NCBI GenBank assembly: GCA_963781955.1
Contig: CAWAHU010000001.1
Location: 62,001-126,000, forward strand
Length of the DNA: 64,000 nucleotides
Direction: 5' to 3'
Origin: Bog-473 sp963781955
Lineage (GTDB): Bacteria; Actinomycetota; Acidimicrobiia; Acidimicrobiales; RAAP-2
A model generated the notes under the pieces. That model ran no database searches and had not been told where the DNA came from. It worked only from the letters and a program-made list of their open reading frames with translations. A program made the position numbers and the translations under genes. This document shows, piece by piece, positions 1 through 7,744 of this stretch; the first letter of the stretch is position 1, and each line of letters starts with the position of its first letter.

Positions 1-1
1 G

Positions 2-691
2 ACCACCAGTGACGTGGCGCTGGTGGGCAACGACCTGCACGGTGTCCCCGCCGCCATCGGCGTGGCGGCCGCCACCTACACCGTCATCCTCGAGAACTTC
101 GGCTGGGCCATGGGGTACAACCTGTCCGCATTGCCGCTGGCCGCGGCTGGTCTCCTCGACCCGCTGGTGGCGGCGATCGCCATGGGCCTCTCCAGCCTGT
201 TGGTCGTGGCCAACAGCCTGCGCCTCACCCGCGTCGGGCGGGGCGGCCCGGCATCGGTGCATCCGCCCCGGCTCACCCGTGGCCGGCGCGGTCTGGCTCT
301 CGCCGTCGCCCTGCCCGTCGTGCTGTTCGCCGCCGCCATCGTCGGGGTGCAGCAGGTCTCGCCGGCCAAGGGGCAGAGCCTGCTACCGACGCTGCCCGAC
401 GTCACGTCGGTCGTCCTGCCGACGGGGGGCCAGGCGCAGGTCTACCTGTCACCCGCGTCCTCGGGTCCGAACCAATTCCACCTCATCCTGCCGGTCGTGC
501 CGACCGCCCCACCAGTCGTGACCGCATCGAACAACGGTGGGACCGCCGAACGCCTACGGCAGTTCACGGTGAGCCCGGCCCACTATCTCGACATCGCCAT
601 CCTCACGCCTGGGACCTGGCGTTTCTCGGTTTCGACTGTGATCGACCACCGGCCGGTCCGGTTCGACGTCACCCGCTCGGTGTCCTCGTAG
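2..691 (+). CDS. Copper-type P1B-ATPase, C-terminal part, with extracytoplasmic tail (5' partial)
   Basis: The reading frame is open from the window edge, so only the C-terminus is seen. The first residues (TTSDVALVGNDL) match the end of the ATP-hinge region of P1B-type heavy-metal ATPases. Two hydrophobic helices follow, ending in 'LLVVANSLRL', the usual end of CopA/CtpV-type copper exporters. Instead of stopping there the protein continues about 145 residues: a basic linker, one more membrane helix (LALAVALPVVLFAAAIVGV) and an outside domain with 'YLSPASSGPNQFHL' and a closing 'GTWRFSVSTV' strand. That tail resembles the YtkA/CopC-like beta domain found on CopD-type copper proteins. The inferred role is copper export with a periplasm-side copper-binding or sensing tail. 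The next gene encodes a copper enzyme, which supports the metal. The family call is firm; the nature of the tail is inference. Confidence 0.8.
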   Translation, partial: TTSDVALVGNDLHGVPAAIGVAAATYTVILENFGWAMGYNLSALPLAAAGLLDPLVAAIAMGLSSLLVVANSLRLTRVGRGGPASVHPPRLTRGRRGLALAVALPVVLFAAAIVGVQQVSPAKGQSLLPTLPDVTSVVLPTGGQAQVYLSPASSGPNQFHLILPVVPTAPPVVTASNNGGTAERLRQFTVSPAHYLDIAILTPGTWRFSVSTVIDHRPVRFDVTRSVSS

Positions 692-747
692 TCGCCGACC
701 CTGGCCCCGATCGCTCCCGGCGGGGATCGCCAGCTACAGTCCTGGGC

Positions 748-1911
748 GTGAGGGGTGGGCTGCTGCTTCGGCTGACCGCGTTCGTGGTCCTCGCCGGCTC
801 GGTGTTCCTGGGCGGCGCGCCCGCGGGCGCCCAGAGCTCGCCGCCGGTGACGACTCTCACCCTCCAGTCGCAGTCGTCGTACACGCCGCATCCGCCCAAC
901 GGGGGCACCGACGACTACCACTGCACGCTGCTCGACCCGCACGTCACCAAGAACTCCTTCATCACCTCGAGCCAATTCTTCCCGAACAGCATCGAAGTCC
1001 ACCACGCGATCCTCTTCCTCGTGCCTCCGGCGTTGGCCGCGGCGGCCAAGGCGGACAACCCCGGCGGGAAGGGTTGGACGTGCTTCGGTGAGACGGCGCT
1101 GCCCGGCGCCGACCTGGCTCACCTCGGCGAGACCCCGTGGCTGTCGGCCTGGGCACCGGGGCACGGCCTCGACGTCCTCCCCGTCGGCGTCGGCCAGCCG
1201 CTGCCGGCGGGCAGCCTCGTCGTCATGCAGATCCACTACAACCTGCTGCTCGGGGACAAGCCGGTTCGCTCCAAGCTCGTGCTGCACACCGTCCCCGCCT
1301 CGACGCCGCTGCGGCCGCTGAGCCTGGCCCTCGAGGTGGCGCCGCCGGACATCCCGTGCCCCGCGGGCGTCACCGGACCGCTGTGCAACCGGGAGGCGTC
1401 ACTGGCCGACCTCGGCCAACGCTTCGGGCAGGGTGCCGTTGGCTTTGTGAACACGATCGAGAGCGTCTGCGGGCGCAACGCGGCCGACCCGCCGGGCGGC
1501 AGCACCACGTCGTGCAATTGGCCGGTCAACCAGGCTGGGACCATCGTGCGGGTGGGGGCGCACATGCACCTGCTCGGACAGGGCATGACGATCACGCTGA
1601 ATCCAGGCACGCCCGACCAGAAGACGATCCTGAACGTCCCGAACTACAACTTCCACTACCAGAAGGCCTACGATCTGGCGAAGCCGATTTCGGTGGTGCC
1701 CGGCGACAAGATCCAGGTTTCGTGCACCTATGACCCGACGTTGCGTCAAGAGCTGCCGACGCTCCGCAACCTTCCACCGCGCTACGTCACGTGGGGTGAC
1801 GGCTCCTCCGACGAGATGTGCCTCGGGATCGTGATGACCGTCCCGCCGGGTGGCTCCCCCGGTGCAGTCGGCTGGCCGAAGTCCGTCGGCTCGGGCGCCG
1901 TCACCTTCTGA
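748..1911 (+). CDS. Secreted copper type II monooxygenase (PHM/DBM-like)
   Basis: A 387-residue protein with a GTG start and a signal peptide (LTAFVVLAGSVFLGGAPAGA). The catalytic core of peptidylglycine alpha-hydroxylating / dopamine beta monooxygenases needs six copper ligands, and all are visible: the His pair H85-H86 (VHHAILF) and H163 (QIHYN) for the electron-transfer copper, and H272-x-H274 (AHMHLLG) with M357 (DEMCLG) for the oxygen-binding copper. H58 (YHC) lies where an extra core His is common. Cysteines are spread as expected for an exported disulfide protein. The family hydroxylates C-H bonds using ascorbate or another one-electron donor; the bacterial substrate is unknown. It lies 56 bp after a copper ATPase gene, in the same direction, which suggests metal supply to the envelope. 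Ligand completeness argues for an active enzyme. Confidence 0.87.
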   Translation: MRGGLLLRLTAFVVLAGSVFLGGAPAGAQSSPPVTTLTLQSQSSYTPHPPNGGTDDYHCTLLDPHVTKNSFITSSQFFPNSIEVHHAILFLVPPALAAAAKADNPGGKGWTCFGETALPGADLAHLGETPWLSAWAPGHGLDVLPVGVGQPLPAGSLVVMQIHYNLLLGDKPVRSKLVLHTVPASTPLRPLSLALEVAPPDIPCPAGVTGPLCNREASLADLGQRFGQGAVGFVNTIESVCGRNAADPPGGSTTSCNWPVNQAGTIVRVGAHMHLLGQGMTITLNPGTPDQKTILNVPNYNFHYQKAYDLAKPISVVPGDKIQVSCTYDPTLRQELPTLRNLPPRYVTWGDGSSDEMCLGIVMTVPPGGSPGAVGWPKSVGSGAVTF

Positions 1912-1968
1912 GCGTCGTCACCTCCTGAGCTGCTCCCGCTGACCCGGCTCCGACGATCCGGTGGCTGA

Positions 1969-2553
1969 TCAGTCTCCGGCCCAGCAGGCCAGGATCAGAT
2001 CGGCCACGGTCACCGCCACGTCGCCCCGGCTCGTCGGGGGGTTGCCGAACTCGGGGGGTAGGTCCGCGATGTCGACGGTCAGGACCTTCCAGTCCTTGCG
2101 CACCACTACCGACCCGTTCGAGGTCTGGAACGCCCCCTGGCCGAGGTTCCGGATCTCCGTGACCCGGCCTTGCCGGCGACCGATGGCGTCGAAGTAGGCC
2201 AGGGTCTGAGGCCAGCTCGAGAGCTCGTGGACCGAGAGGGCGAACGAGCCGTCGGGGTACTGGTAGCGGCAGGAGTACGTGTGGTCTACCCAGGTCGGGT
2301 TCGAGACCGTCGCCTTGACCCCGAGGGTCTGCTGGATCTCCTTCTGCGCCTGTGGTGTGCAGACCATCTTGGAGATTTCGGACGGCGTCGTCCCGGCCGG
2401 CAGCGGCCTGGTGGAGCCCGACTTCGTGGAGGCCGAAGGGGACGATCCCGACGAGCAGCCGGTGAGCACGAGGCTGAGCCCGGCGACGAGCAGCCCCGCC
2501 GCCCCGAGCCGTCGGCGCGCCAATCCTCGTTCGGCTCTGGTGCGGGTGTTCAT
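1969..2553 (-). CDS. Putative lipoprotein, function unknown
   Basis: A 194-residue protein with a charged N-terminus, a hydrophobic stretch and a clear lipobox (SLVLTGCSSG), followed by a Ser/Thr-rich spacer, so it is expected to be lipid-anchored on the outside of the membrane. The mature part starts near 'SEISKMVCTPQAQKEIQQTLGV', carries three further Cys (VCTP, YSCRY, ILACWAGD) and alternates beta-type segments; 'GQGAFQTSNGSVVVRKDWKVLTVDI' is characteristic. The arrangement recalls DUF3558-like actinobacterial lipoproteins, but I cannot assign a family. It is convergent with the copper monooxygenase gene and stands alone. Confidence 0.7.
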   Translation of the reverse strand: MNTRTRAERGLARRRLGAAGLLVAGLSLVLTGCSSGSSPSASTKSGSTRPLPAGTTPSEISKMVCTPQAQKEIQQTLGVKATVSNPTWVDHTYSCRYQYPDGSFALSVHELSSWPQTLAYFDAIGRRQGRVTEIRNLGQGAFQTSNGSVVVRKDWKVLTVDIADLPPEFGNPPTSRGDVAVTVADLILACWAGD

Positions 2554-2600
2554 CGGCGAGCGAAAAGTAGCAGCTGCGTGCCCGATCGCCCGATCGCCCA

Positions 2601-2749
2601 GTGGTCAGCGTGCTGCCCGACGCCACCGGCAACGGCTGCTGGGTGGTGGCGGCCAACGGCGTGGGGTACGCCTACGCAGCGCGCAGTACGAGGGCGGCAT
2701 GAACGGCCAGCCGCTCAACGGCTCCATCGTGGCCGGGGCGGGGTGGTAG
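2601..2749 (+). pseudogene. Remnant of an Acidimicrobiales-type 'GYWLVASDGG' surface repeat
   Basis: Frame 1 reads VVSVLPDATGNGCWVVAANG then VGYAYA and stops. A one-base shift near 2690 continues as QYEGGMNGQPLNGSIVAGAGW and stops at 2749. Together the pieces match one unit of the 'VVGMAATPDGGGYWLVASDGGVFAFGDA.FYGSMGGQPLNAPIVGMA' repeat that forms long beta-propeller-like secreted proteins in Acidimicrobiia. Only one unit is left, with no start codon or signal peptide, so this is a decayed fragment. It fills the gap between the lipoprotein and GNAT genes. The match rests on my memory of the repeat. Confidence 0.55.
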
Positions 2750-2776
2750 CTCGCCCCGGCTCTTCGCTCAGCCGCC

Positions 2777-3484
2777 TCAGGCCGGCGGCACCCGGAGCAC
2801 CCGGAAGTCGACCATGCGGCGGAGCTCGAACCCGAGGGATTCGTAGAGCCGGATGGCGTCGTGGTTCGTCGCGGCCGCGTGCAGGATGGGGATCTCGCCA
2901 CGCGCACGTACCACGGCGCCCACGGCGCCCACGAGGCGCGAGGCGAGCCCGCGTCCTCGGTGGGCATCGTCGGTGCAGACCGCGCTGATCTCGGTGAAGC
3001 CGGCGGGGCGGATGCGCTGGCCGGCCATCGCCACCAGGATTCCCCGATGGCGGATCCCGAGGTAGCCTCCGAGCTCGACGGTGCGCCGCAGGAAGGGTCC
3101 GGGTTGGGTCCGGCCGACCAGGGCCAGCATCTCGTCGACGTCGGACGGCCCGAGCGGCACCGCGTCGGGGTCTGGTGCGACCGCCAGGTGCGTGCCGAGC
3201 ATCTGCACGCCGGAGCGGTCGAGCTCCACCGTCCACCACGGCGGCGGGTCGGCCCCGAGGAATGGGACAACGGCTAGTGCGCCGGGTTCCGCGAGCGCCG
3301 CCAAGTCGGTCAGTCCGTCCGCGCCCGACCCCGGTGCTATCGCGGCGAACGGGGAGATCTCCGGGTCGTAGCGCGCCGCGGCGCCGTTGATCTGGGCGAA
3401 GCGGGCGTGCGCGCCGGTCAGCGCACTCCACACCGGGGCGTCCAGGACGGACGCGTCGTGGACGCCCTCCGTCGGTGTGTTCAC
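2777..3484 (-). CDS. GNAT-family N-acetyltransferase (FR47-like)
   Basis: A 235-residue protein. The C-terminal half is a GNAT fold: beta4 'GFTEISAVCTDDAHRGRG' followed by 'LASRLVGAV' gives the acetyl-CoA pyrophosphate loop (R/Q-x-x-G-x-G/A type, here HRGRGLA), and 'ATNHDAIRLYESLGFELRR' is the usual motif-B end. The N-terminal half is less conserved, as in FR47-type proteins. It transfers an acetyl group from acetyl-CoA to an unknown amine. The GTG start at 3484 lies in the last unit of a 14-bp repeat whose upstream units each also start with GTG. The gene follows the dioxygenase gene on the same strand. Confidence 0.75.
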   Translation of the reverse strand: MNTPTEGVHDASVLDAPVWSALTGAHARFAQINGAAARYDPEISPFAAIAPGSGADGLTDLAALAEPGALAVVPFLGADPPPWWTVELDRSGVQMLGTHLAVAPDPDAVPLGPSDVDEMLALVGRTQPGPFLRRTVELGGYLGIRHRGILVAMAGQRIRPAGFTEISAVCTDDAHRGRGLASRLVGAVGAVVRARGEIPILHAAATNHDAIRLYESLGFELRRMVDFRVLRVPPA

Positions 3485-3526
3485 GTCGGTGTGTTCACGT
3501 CGGTGTGCTCACGTGAAGGTGTTCAC
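3471..3526 (-). repeat. Four 14-bp tandem units carrying repeated GTG starts
   Basis: Read on the minus strand the unit is GTGAACACACCGAC. Units lie at 3526-3513 (divergent), 3512-3499, 3498-3485 and 3484-3471. The first three each open a five-codon reading frame that ends in TGA overlapping the next GTG (GTGA). The last GTG is the start of the GNAT gene. The array fills the gap between the dioxygenase stop and the GNAT start. Confidence 0.8.
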
Positions 3527-3528
3527 GT

Positions 3529-4488
3529 CTAGGTGGTCTTCGCCTGCCAGGGTCCGAGGTCGAGCGCGGGGTAGCGCAGCGCAGTCTCGCGCAGCAGGCG
3601 GTCTTCCCAGACCGGGTGACCCGGGAGAGGGAATCCGAAGAGGGCGAGCTCGCGCGGTGTCGACCCCTCGACGAAGGCCGTCCACTCCGGGTTCGTCGAC
3701 CGGGACTGCTGCGTGTCGTAGCCGATCCAGTCCTGGCCGGCGTGCTTGAACGCCAAGGCGAGGAGGAACCGGGCTCGCCCGGGTGACGCGAAGTCCACGC
3801 CCCGGTGCCAGACGCCGGAGCGGTAGGCGAGATACGAGCCCCGCACCCCCGGCACCGGTCGCTCGTGCGCGTAGAGGCCGTCGCCCTCCATGCCCGGGAG
3901 GACCACGCCGTAGGGTGATTCGAAGCCGGCGCTCTCGCCCACCGGGACCATGTGCGTCGGGTTGTCGGACGCGGTGACGTCGGAGAGGTAGAGGAACCCC
4001 TGCAGGTTCCACCACGGCGACGCCGTGCCAGCCGGCAGCCAGGAGTGGTTGCGGTCCGTGTGCATCGGTTGCTCGTAGTTCGTGAGGCCCGAGTACTTGG
4101 CGCTCGCCTGTGCCTGGTAGAGGCGGATGTCGGCGCTCCCGAGCGCGCGCTCGGCGAAGTCGACGAGCGACGGGTGCACGCAGAGGCGGCTGAGGAGGCC
4201 GTCGCCCGGGAACGGGAAGGTGGCACCCCAGCGCTGCTGGTCCGGTCGGAACCCAGGCCCGTGGTCGGGCCAGACGAAGAGCTCCTTCTCCTCGGCGGGG
4301 TGGCCCTTCCAGCGCGCGGTGACGGCCTCGGGGTCCCGGTGGTAGTCCTCCTCGGTGGGGAACACCAGGGCGAGGTCACCGAGGGCGGCGTCGATCTCGA
4401 CGGTGCCGACGATTCCTTCGAGCAGGACCCACCCCTCGTCCCGCCACGTCCTGATCTCGTCGTCTGTGGCCACCCGCGACACGGCCAC
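3529..4488 (-). CDS. Phytanoyl-CoA dioxygenase family (PhyH) Fe(II)/2-oxoglutarate oxygenase
   Basis: A 319-residue protein of the usual family length. It shows the facial triad: H-x-D in 'QPMHTDRNHSW' and the distal His in 'SGVWHRGVDFASPG', followed by the Arg ('GRARFLLAL') that binds the 2-oxoglutarate carboxylate. Such enzymes hydroxylate CoA esters or free small molecules at an unactivated carbon with release of CO2 and succinate. The substrate cannot be told here. Transcription probably runs on into the GNAT gene 44 bp downstream. Confidence 0.82.
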   Translation of the reverse strand: MAVSRVATDDEIRTWRDEGWVLLEGIVGTVEIDAALGDLALVFPTEEDYHRDPEAVTARWKGHPAEEKELFVWPDHGPGFRPDQQRWGATFPFPGDGLLSRLCVHPSLVDFAERALGSADIRLYQAQASAKYSGLTNYEQPMHTDRNHSWLPAGTASPWWNLQGFLYLSDVTASDNPTHMVPVGESAGFESPYGVVLPGMEGDGLYAHERPVPGVRGSYLAYRSGVWHRGVDFASPGRARFLLALAFKHAGQDWIGYDTQQSRSTNPEWTAFVEGSTPRELALFGFPLPGHPVWEDRLLRETALRYPALDLGPWQAKTT

Positions 4489-4616
4489 CTCCTCCCACGT
4501 GCGGCGCTGCTCTGCTCCCCGCAGCGTACGGCTCGGGTCGTCGGTGCCGCGGGGCCGCGCCGGCGGCCGGGATCGCCCCCAACCTCGCCGGACGGCCCAG
4601 CTAAGGTGAATCGACT

Positions 4617-6272
4617 GTGGCCAGGGCGATCATCCTCTCCGTCGACGACGACCCGGCTGTGTCGGCATCGATCTCACGGGACCTGCGCGAGCGCTACGCC
4701 TCGCGGTACCAAGTGGTGCGGGCCGGCTCGGGGGCCGAGGCGCTCGACGTGCTCGAGGAACTGGCCAAGCGAGACCAGCCCGTCGCGCTGATCGTCTCCG
4801 ACTACCGGATGCCCGAGATGACCGGGATCGAGCTGCTGCGCCGGGCCCGGGTGCCGGCCCCCGACGCCAAGCTCGTCCTCCTCACGGCCTACGCGGACAC
4901 TGACGCCGCTATCACGGCCATCAATGAGATCGGCCTCGACCACTACCTGATGAAGCCGTGGTCCCCGCCGGAGGAGCGGCTGTACCCGGTGCTCGACGAC
5001 CTACTGGCGGCCTGGGAGGCCACCAACGCCTCGCGCTTCGCCGGCGTCCGGGTCGTCGGTCACCGATGGTCGGAACGGAGCCACGACGCCCGCATCTTCC
5101 TCGCCCGCAACCACGTCCCCTACCAGTGGCTCGAGCTCGAGCGGGATCCCGAGGCAGAACGGCTGGTCACCCGCGTCGGCGCGGCCGACGGTCCGTGGCC
5201 GTTGGTGCTCCTCAACGACGGCAAGGTGCTGCACGGCCCGACCAACCTCGAGATCGCCGATGCCCTGGGGCTCAAGACGCGCCCCGAGTCCACGCTCTAC
5301 GACCTGGTGATCCTCGGTGCCGGCCCGGCCGGCCTGGCCGCCGCCGTCTACGGCGCCTCCGAGGGGTTGCACACCGCCGTGGTCGAGCGCTCCGCGCCAG
5401 GGGGGCAGGCGGGGCAGAGCTCACGGATCGAGAACTACCTGGGTTTCCCCAACGGCCTGAGCGGCGAGGATCTGTCGCACCGCGCCGTCACCCAGGCGCG
5501 CCGCCTGGGTGCCGAGATGGTCCTGGCGCGCGACGTCGTCTCGCTCGAGACGCGAGGCACCATCCACGCCGTGGTCCTCGAGGACGGCACGGAGGTCGAG
5601 AGCCGCGCCGTCATCGTGTCGACGGGGGTGTCGTACCGGCTGCTCGAGGCGCCCGGCCTGGCCAAGCTGACCGGGCGCGGCGTGTTCTACGGCGCCTCGT
5701 CCAGCGAGGCTCGGGCCACCGAGGGCGACGACGTCTACGTGGTGGGGGCGGCGAACTCGGCCGGGCAGGCCACCCTGCACCTGGCCCGCTACGCCAAGCG
5801 CGTCGTCGTACTGGTGCGCGGGACGTCGCTCGAGGCATCGATGTCGCAGTACCTCGTGGACCGCATCACCGCCGCCGAGAACATCGAGGTCCGCTTCGAG
5901 ACCGAGGTGGCCGCCGGGGCCGGCACCGACCACCTCGAGGAGCTCACGTTGCGGCACCGTGCCACCGGCGTAGAAGAGAAGGTCGGCGCCAGCTGGCTGT
6001 ACGTCTTCATCGGAGCCAAGCCGCACACCGACTGGCTGCCTGCGTCGATCAGCCGCGACGCGAACGGCTTCCTCCTGACCGGTCCCGAGATCACCTCGTT
6101 CGCGTCCGACGCGTGGACGCTGCGGCGACCGCCCGGTCTGCTCGAGACGAGTCTCCCTGGGGTGTTCGCCGCCGGCGACGTGCGGCTCGGCTCCATGAAG
6201 CGCGTCGCCAGCGCTGTCGGGGAGGGCTCCAGCGCGGTGAACCAGGTGCACCGCTACCTGGAGACGGTGTGA
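4617..6272 (+). CDS. Response-regulator receiver / thioredoxin-reductase-like fusion
   Basis: A 551-residue protein with a GTG start and three parts. Residues 1-125 are a CheY-like receiver with acid pocket D10-D11-D12, phospho-acceptor D62 (VSDYRMPEM), T90 and K113 (LMKPW). Residues about 140-225 look like a thioredoxin/glutaredoxin fold without a CxxC. Residues about 230-551 are a low-Mr thioredoxin-reductase-like flavoprotein with FAD motif 'VILGAGPAGLAAAVYG', 'ENYLGFP' and a closing 'GVFAAGDVR'. Where true thioredoxin reductases have CATC, this protein reads 'GVFYGASSSEARATEG', so it has no redox dithiol. NCBI-style naming would be 'fused response regulator/thioredoxin-disulfide reductase', but without the cysteines it is better seen as a phosphorylation-gated FAD sensor or NAD(P)H oxidase. 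Its stop overlaps the kinase start (GTGA). Confidence 0.87.
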   Translation: MARAIILSVDDDPAVSASISRDLRERYASRYQVVRAGSGAEALDVLEELAKRDQPVALIVSDYRMPEMTGIELLRRARVPAPDAKLVLLTAYADTDAAITAINEIGLDHYLMKPWSPPEERLYPVLDDLLAAWEATNASRFAGVRVVGHRWSERSHDARIFLARNHVPYQWLELERDPEAERLVTRVGAADGPWPLVLLNDGKVLHGPTNLEIADALGLKTRPESTLYDLVILGAGPAGLAAAVYGASEGLHTAVVERSAPGGQAGQSSRIENYLGFPNGLSGEDLSHRAVTQARRLGAEMVLARDVVSLETRGTIHAVVLEDGTEVESRAVIVSTGVSYRLLEAPGLAKLTGRGVFYGASSSEARATEGDDVYVVGAANSAGQATLHLARYAKRVVVLVRGTSLEASMSQYLVDRITAAENIEVRFETEVAAGAGTDHLEELTLRHRATGVEEKVGASWLYVFIGAKPHTDWLPASISRDANGFLLTGPEITSFASDAWTLRRPPGLLETSLPGVFAAGDVRLGSMKRVASAVGEGSSAVNQVHRYLETV

Positions 6273-7672
6273 CCAGCGCCGAGGAACTCGCCGGCGTCTA
6301 CCTCACGGCGTCGCTCACCGACGTCCAGCGCGAGGAGCTCGTGGCGGTCTCGGAGGAGGTCGCGTTCCACGACGGCGACCAGCTGTTCACCGAGGGCATG
6401 CCCGCCGACTACCTCTGGATCCTCCTCGAGGGCCAGATTCAGCTCTCGCGCCAGAGTGGTGGCCAGACGGTGACGCTGACCACGATGTCGACCCCCGGCC
6501 AGTGGGCCGGTGGCCTGCGGGCCTGGGACACCGGCAGCGGCAGCGCCGGCTATCGGGCCACCGGCCGGGCCGTCAGCGCCGGCCGCACGTTGCGCGTGCC
6601 CTCTGTCGAGTTGCGCGGACTGGTGGAGCGCTGGTTCCCCTTCGGCATGCACATGATCCAGGGCATCTACCAGACCATCGGTGGTATCGAGGCCATGGTG
6701 CGCCAGCGCGAGTCGCTCGTCGCGCTCGGCACGCTGGCTGCGGGGTTGGCACACGAGATCAATAACCCCGCCGCGGCGGCCCAGCGCGCCACCGGGGCGC
6801 TGTGGGAGTCGGCCGAGGTCATGCTGAGCTCGTTGACCGACCTGGCTCGCAAGCACATCGGGGCCGAGCAGTTCGTCGCGCTGGACACGTTGCGGCGCGA
6901 GGTCACCGAGGCCGAGCCGCCGAGCGCGGGCGCGCTCGAGCTGGCCGACCGGGAGGACTCGGTCGGCCAGTGGCTCTCCGATCGGGGCGTGGACGACGCC
7001 TGGACACTCGCCTCCGTGCTGGCCTCGGCCGGTGCCGATGCGCCCTGGTGCGCGCAGGTCGAGGAGGCGGTGGGCCGGGACGCGCTCGGCCCCGCCATGC
7101 AGTGGGCGGGGAGCATCTTCGCGGCCAGCGCTCTCCTCTCCGAGTTGACGGACTCCACGAGCCGGGTGTCCGAGCTGGTGGCGTCGGTGAAGAGCTACTC
7201 GCAGATGGACCGGGTGGCGTTCCGGCGCGCCGACGTGAACGAGGGGATCGAGAGCACGCTGGTGATGTTGGGCCACAAGTTGCGCGACGTCGAGGTGGAG
7301 CGGGCGCTGGCGTCCGACCTGCCTGAGATTGAGGCGAACGTGAGCGAGCTCAATCAGGTCTGGACCAACCTGATCGACAACGCGGTCGACGCCATGGACG
7401 GCCGGGGCCGCCTGCGCGTCGTCTCGCGGGTGGACGGCGACCACATTGCCGTCGAGATCGCCGACACCGGCACCGGAATGGACGCGCCGACCCTGGCCCG
7501 GGCCTTTGAGCCGTTCTTCACGACGAAGGACGTCGGCAAGGGCACAGGGCTCGGCCTCGACATCTCCCGCCGGATCGTGGTCGACCGCCACGCCGGTGAG
7601 ATCGACTTCGAGAGCTCGCCGAACGGGACGACGGCGCGCGTGCGCATCCCGGTCGACCGGCACACCCCCTGA
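6269..7672 (+). CDS. Cyclic-nucleotide-binding-domain histidine kinase
   Basis: A 467-residue soluble kinase. The GTG start overlaps the previous stop by 4 bp (GTGA), so the two genes are translationally coupled. Residues about 1-140 form a CRP/cNMP-type beta barrel (EVAFHDGDQLFTEGMPADYL, 'LEGQIQLS'). The dimerization/phosphotransfer helix has 'AAGLAHEINNPAAAAQRA' with the phospho-acceptor His. The ATPase part shows the N box 'NLIDNAVDAMDG', G1 'DTGTGM', F box 'FEPFFTTK' and G2 'GKGTGLGLDI'. There are no membrane helices, so it senses an internal signal. It is the expected partner of the upstream receiver/flavoprotein fusion. The pair probably links a redox or nucleotide signal to flavoprotein output. 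Confidence 0.9.
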   Translation: MTSAEELAGVYLTASLTDVQREELVAVSEEVAFHDGDQLFTEGMPADYLWILLEGQIQLSRQSGGQTVTLTTMSTPGQWAGGLRAWDTGSGSAGYRATGRAVSAGRTLRVPSVELRGLVERWFPFGMHMIQGIYQTIGGIEAMVRQRESLVALGTLAAGLAHEINNPAAAAQRATGALWESAEVMLSSLTDLARKHIGAEQFVALDTLRREVTEAEPPSAGALELADREDSVGQWLSDRGVDDAWTLASVLASAGADAPWCAQVEEAVGRDALGPAMQWAGSIFAASALLSELTDSTSRVSELVASVKSYSQMDRVAFRRADVNEGIESTLVMLGHKLRDVEVERALASDLPEIEANVSELNQVWTNLIDNAVDAMDGRGRLRVVSRVDGDHIAVEIADTGTGMDAPTLARAFEPFFTTKDVGKGTGLGLDISRRIVVDRHAGEIDFESSPNGTTARVRIPVDRHTP

Positions 7673-7744
7673 CGGAGCGCCGGCCTGGCGTCGGCACAGG
7701 CCACCGGCGTCAACTTCTTGTGGCGAGGGCCTGCCCCTACGACA

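Noticed and set aside
4958..6268. Long plus-strand open frame upstream of the histidine kinase
   Set aside because: It overlaps the receiver/flavoprotein gene and is Arg/Pro-rich without any domain; homology-like sequence starts at GTG 6269.
7673..7744. Intrinsic terminator between convergent genes
   Set aside because: GCCGGCCTG...CAGGCCACCGGC could pair imperfectly, but there is a bulge and no T tract.
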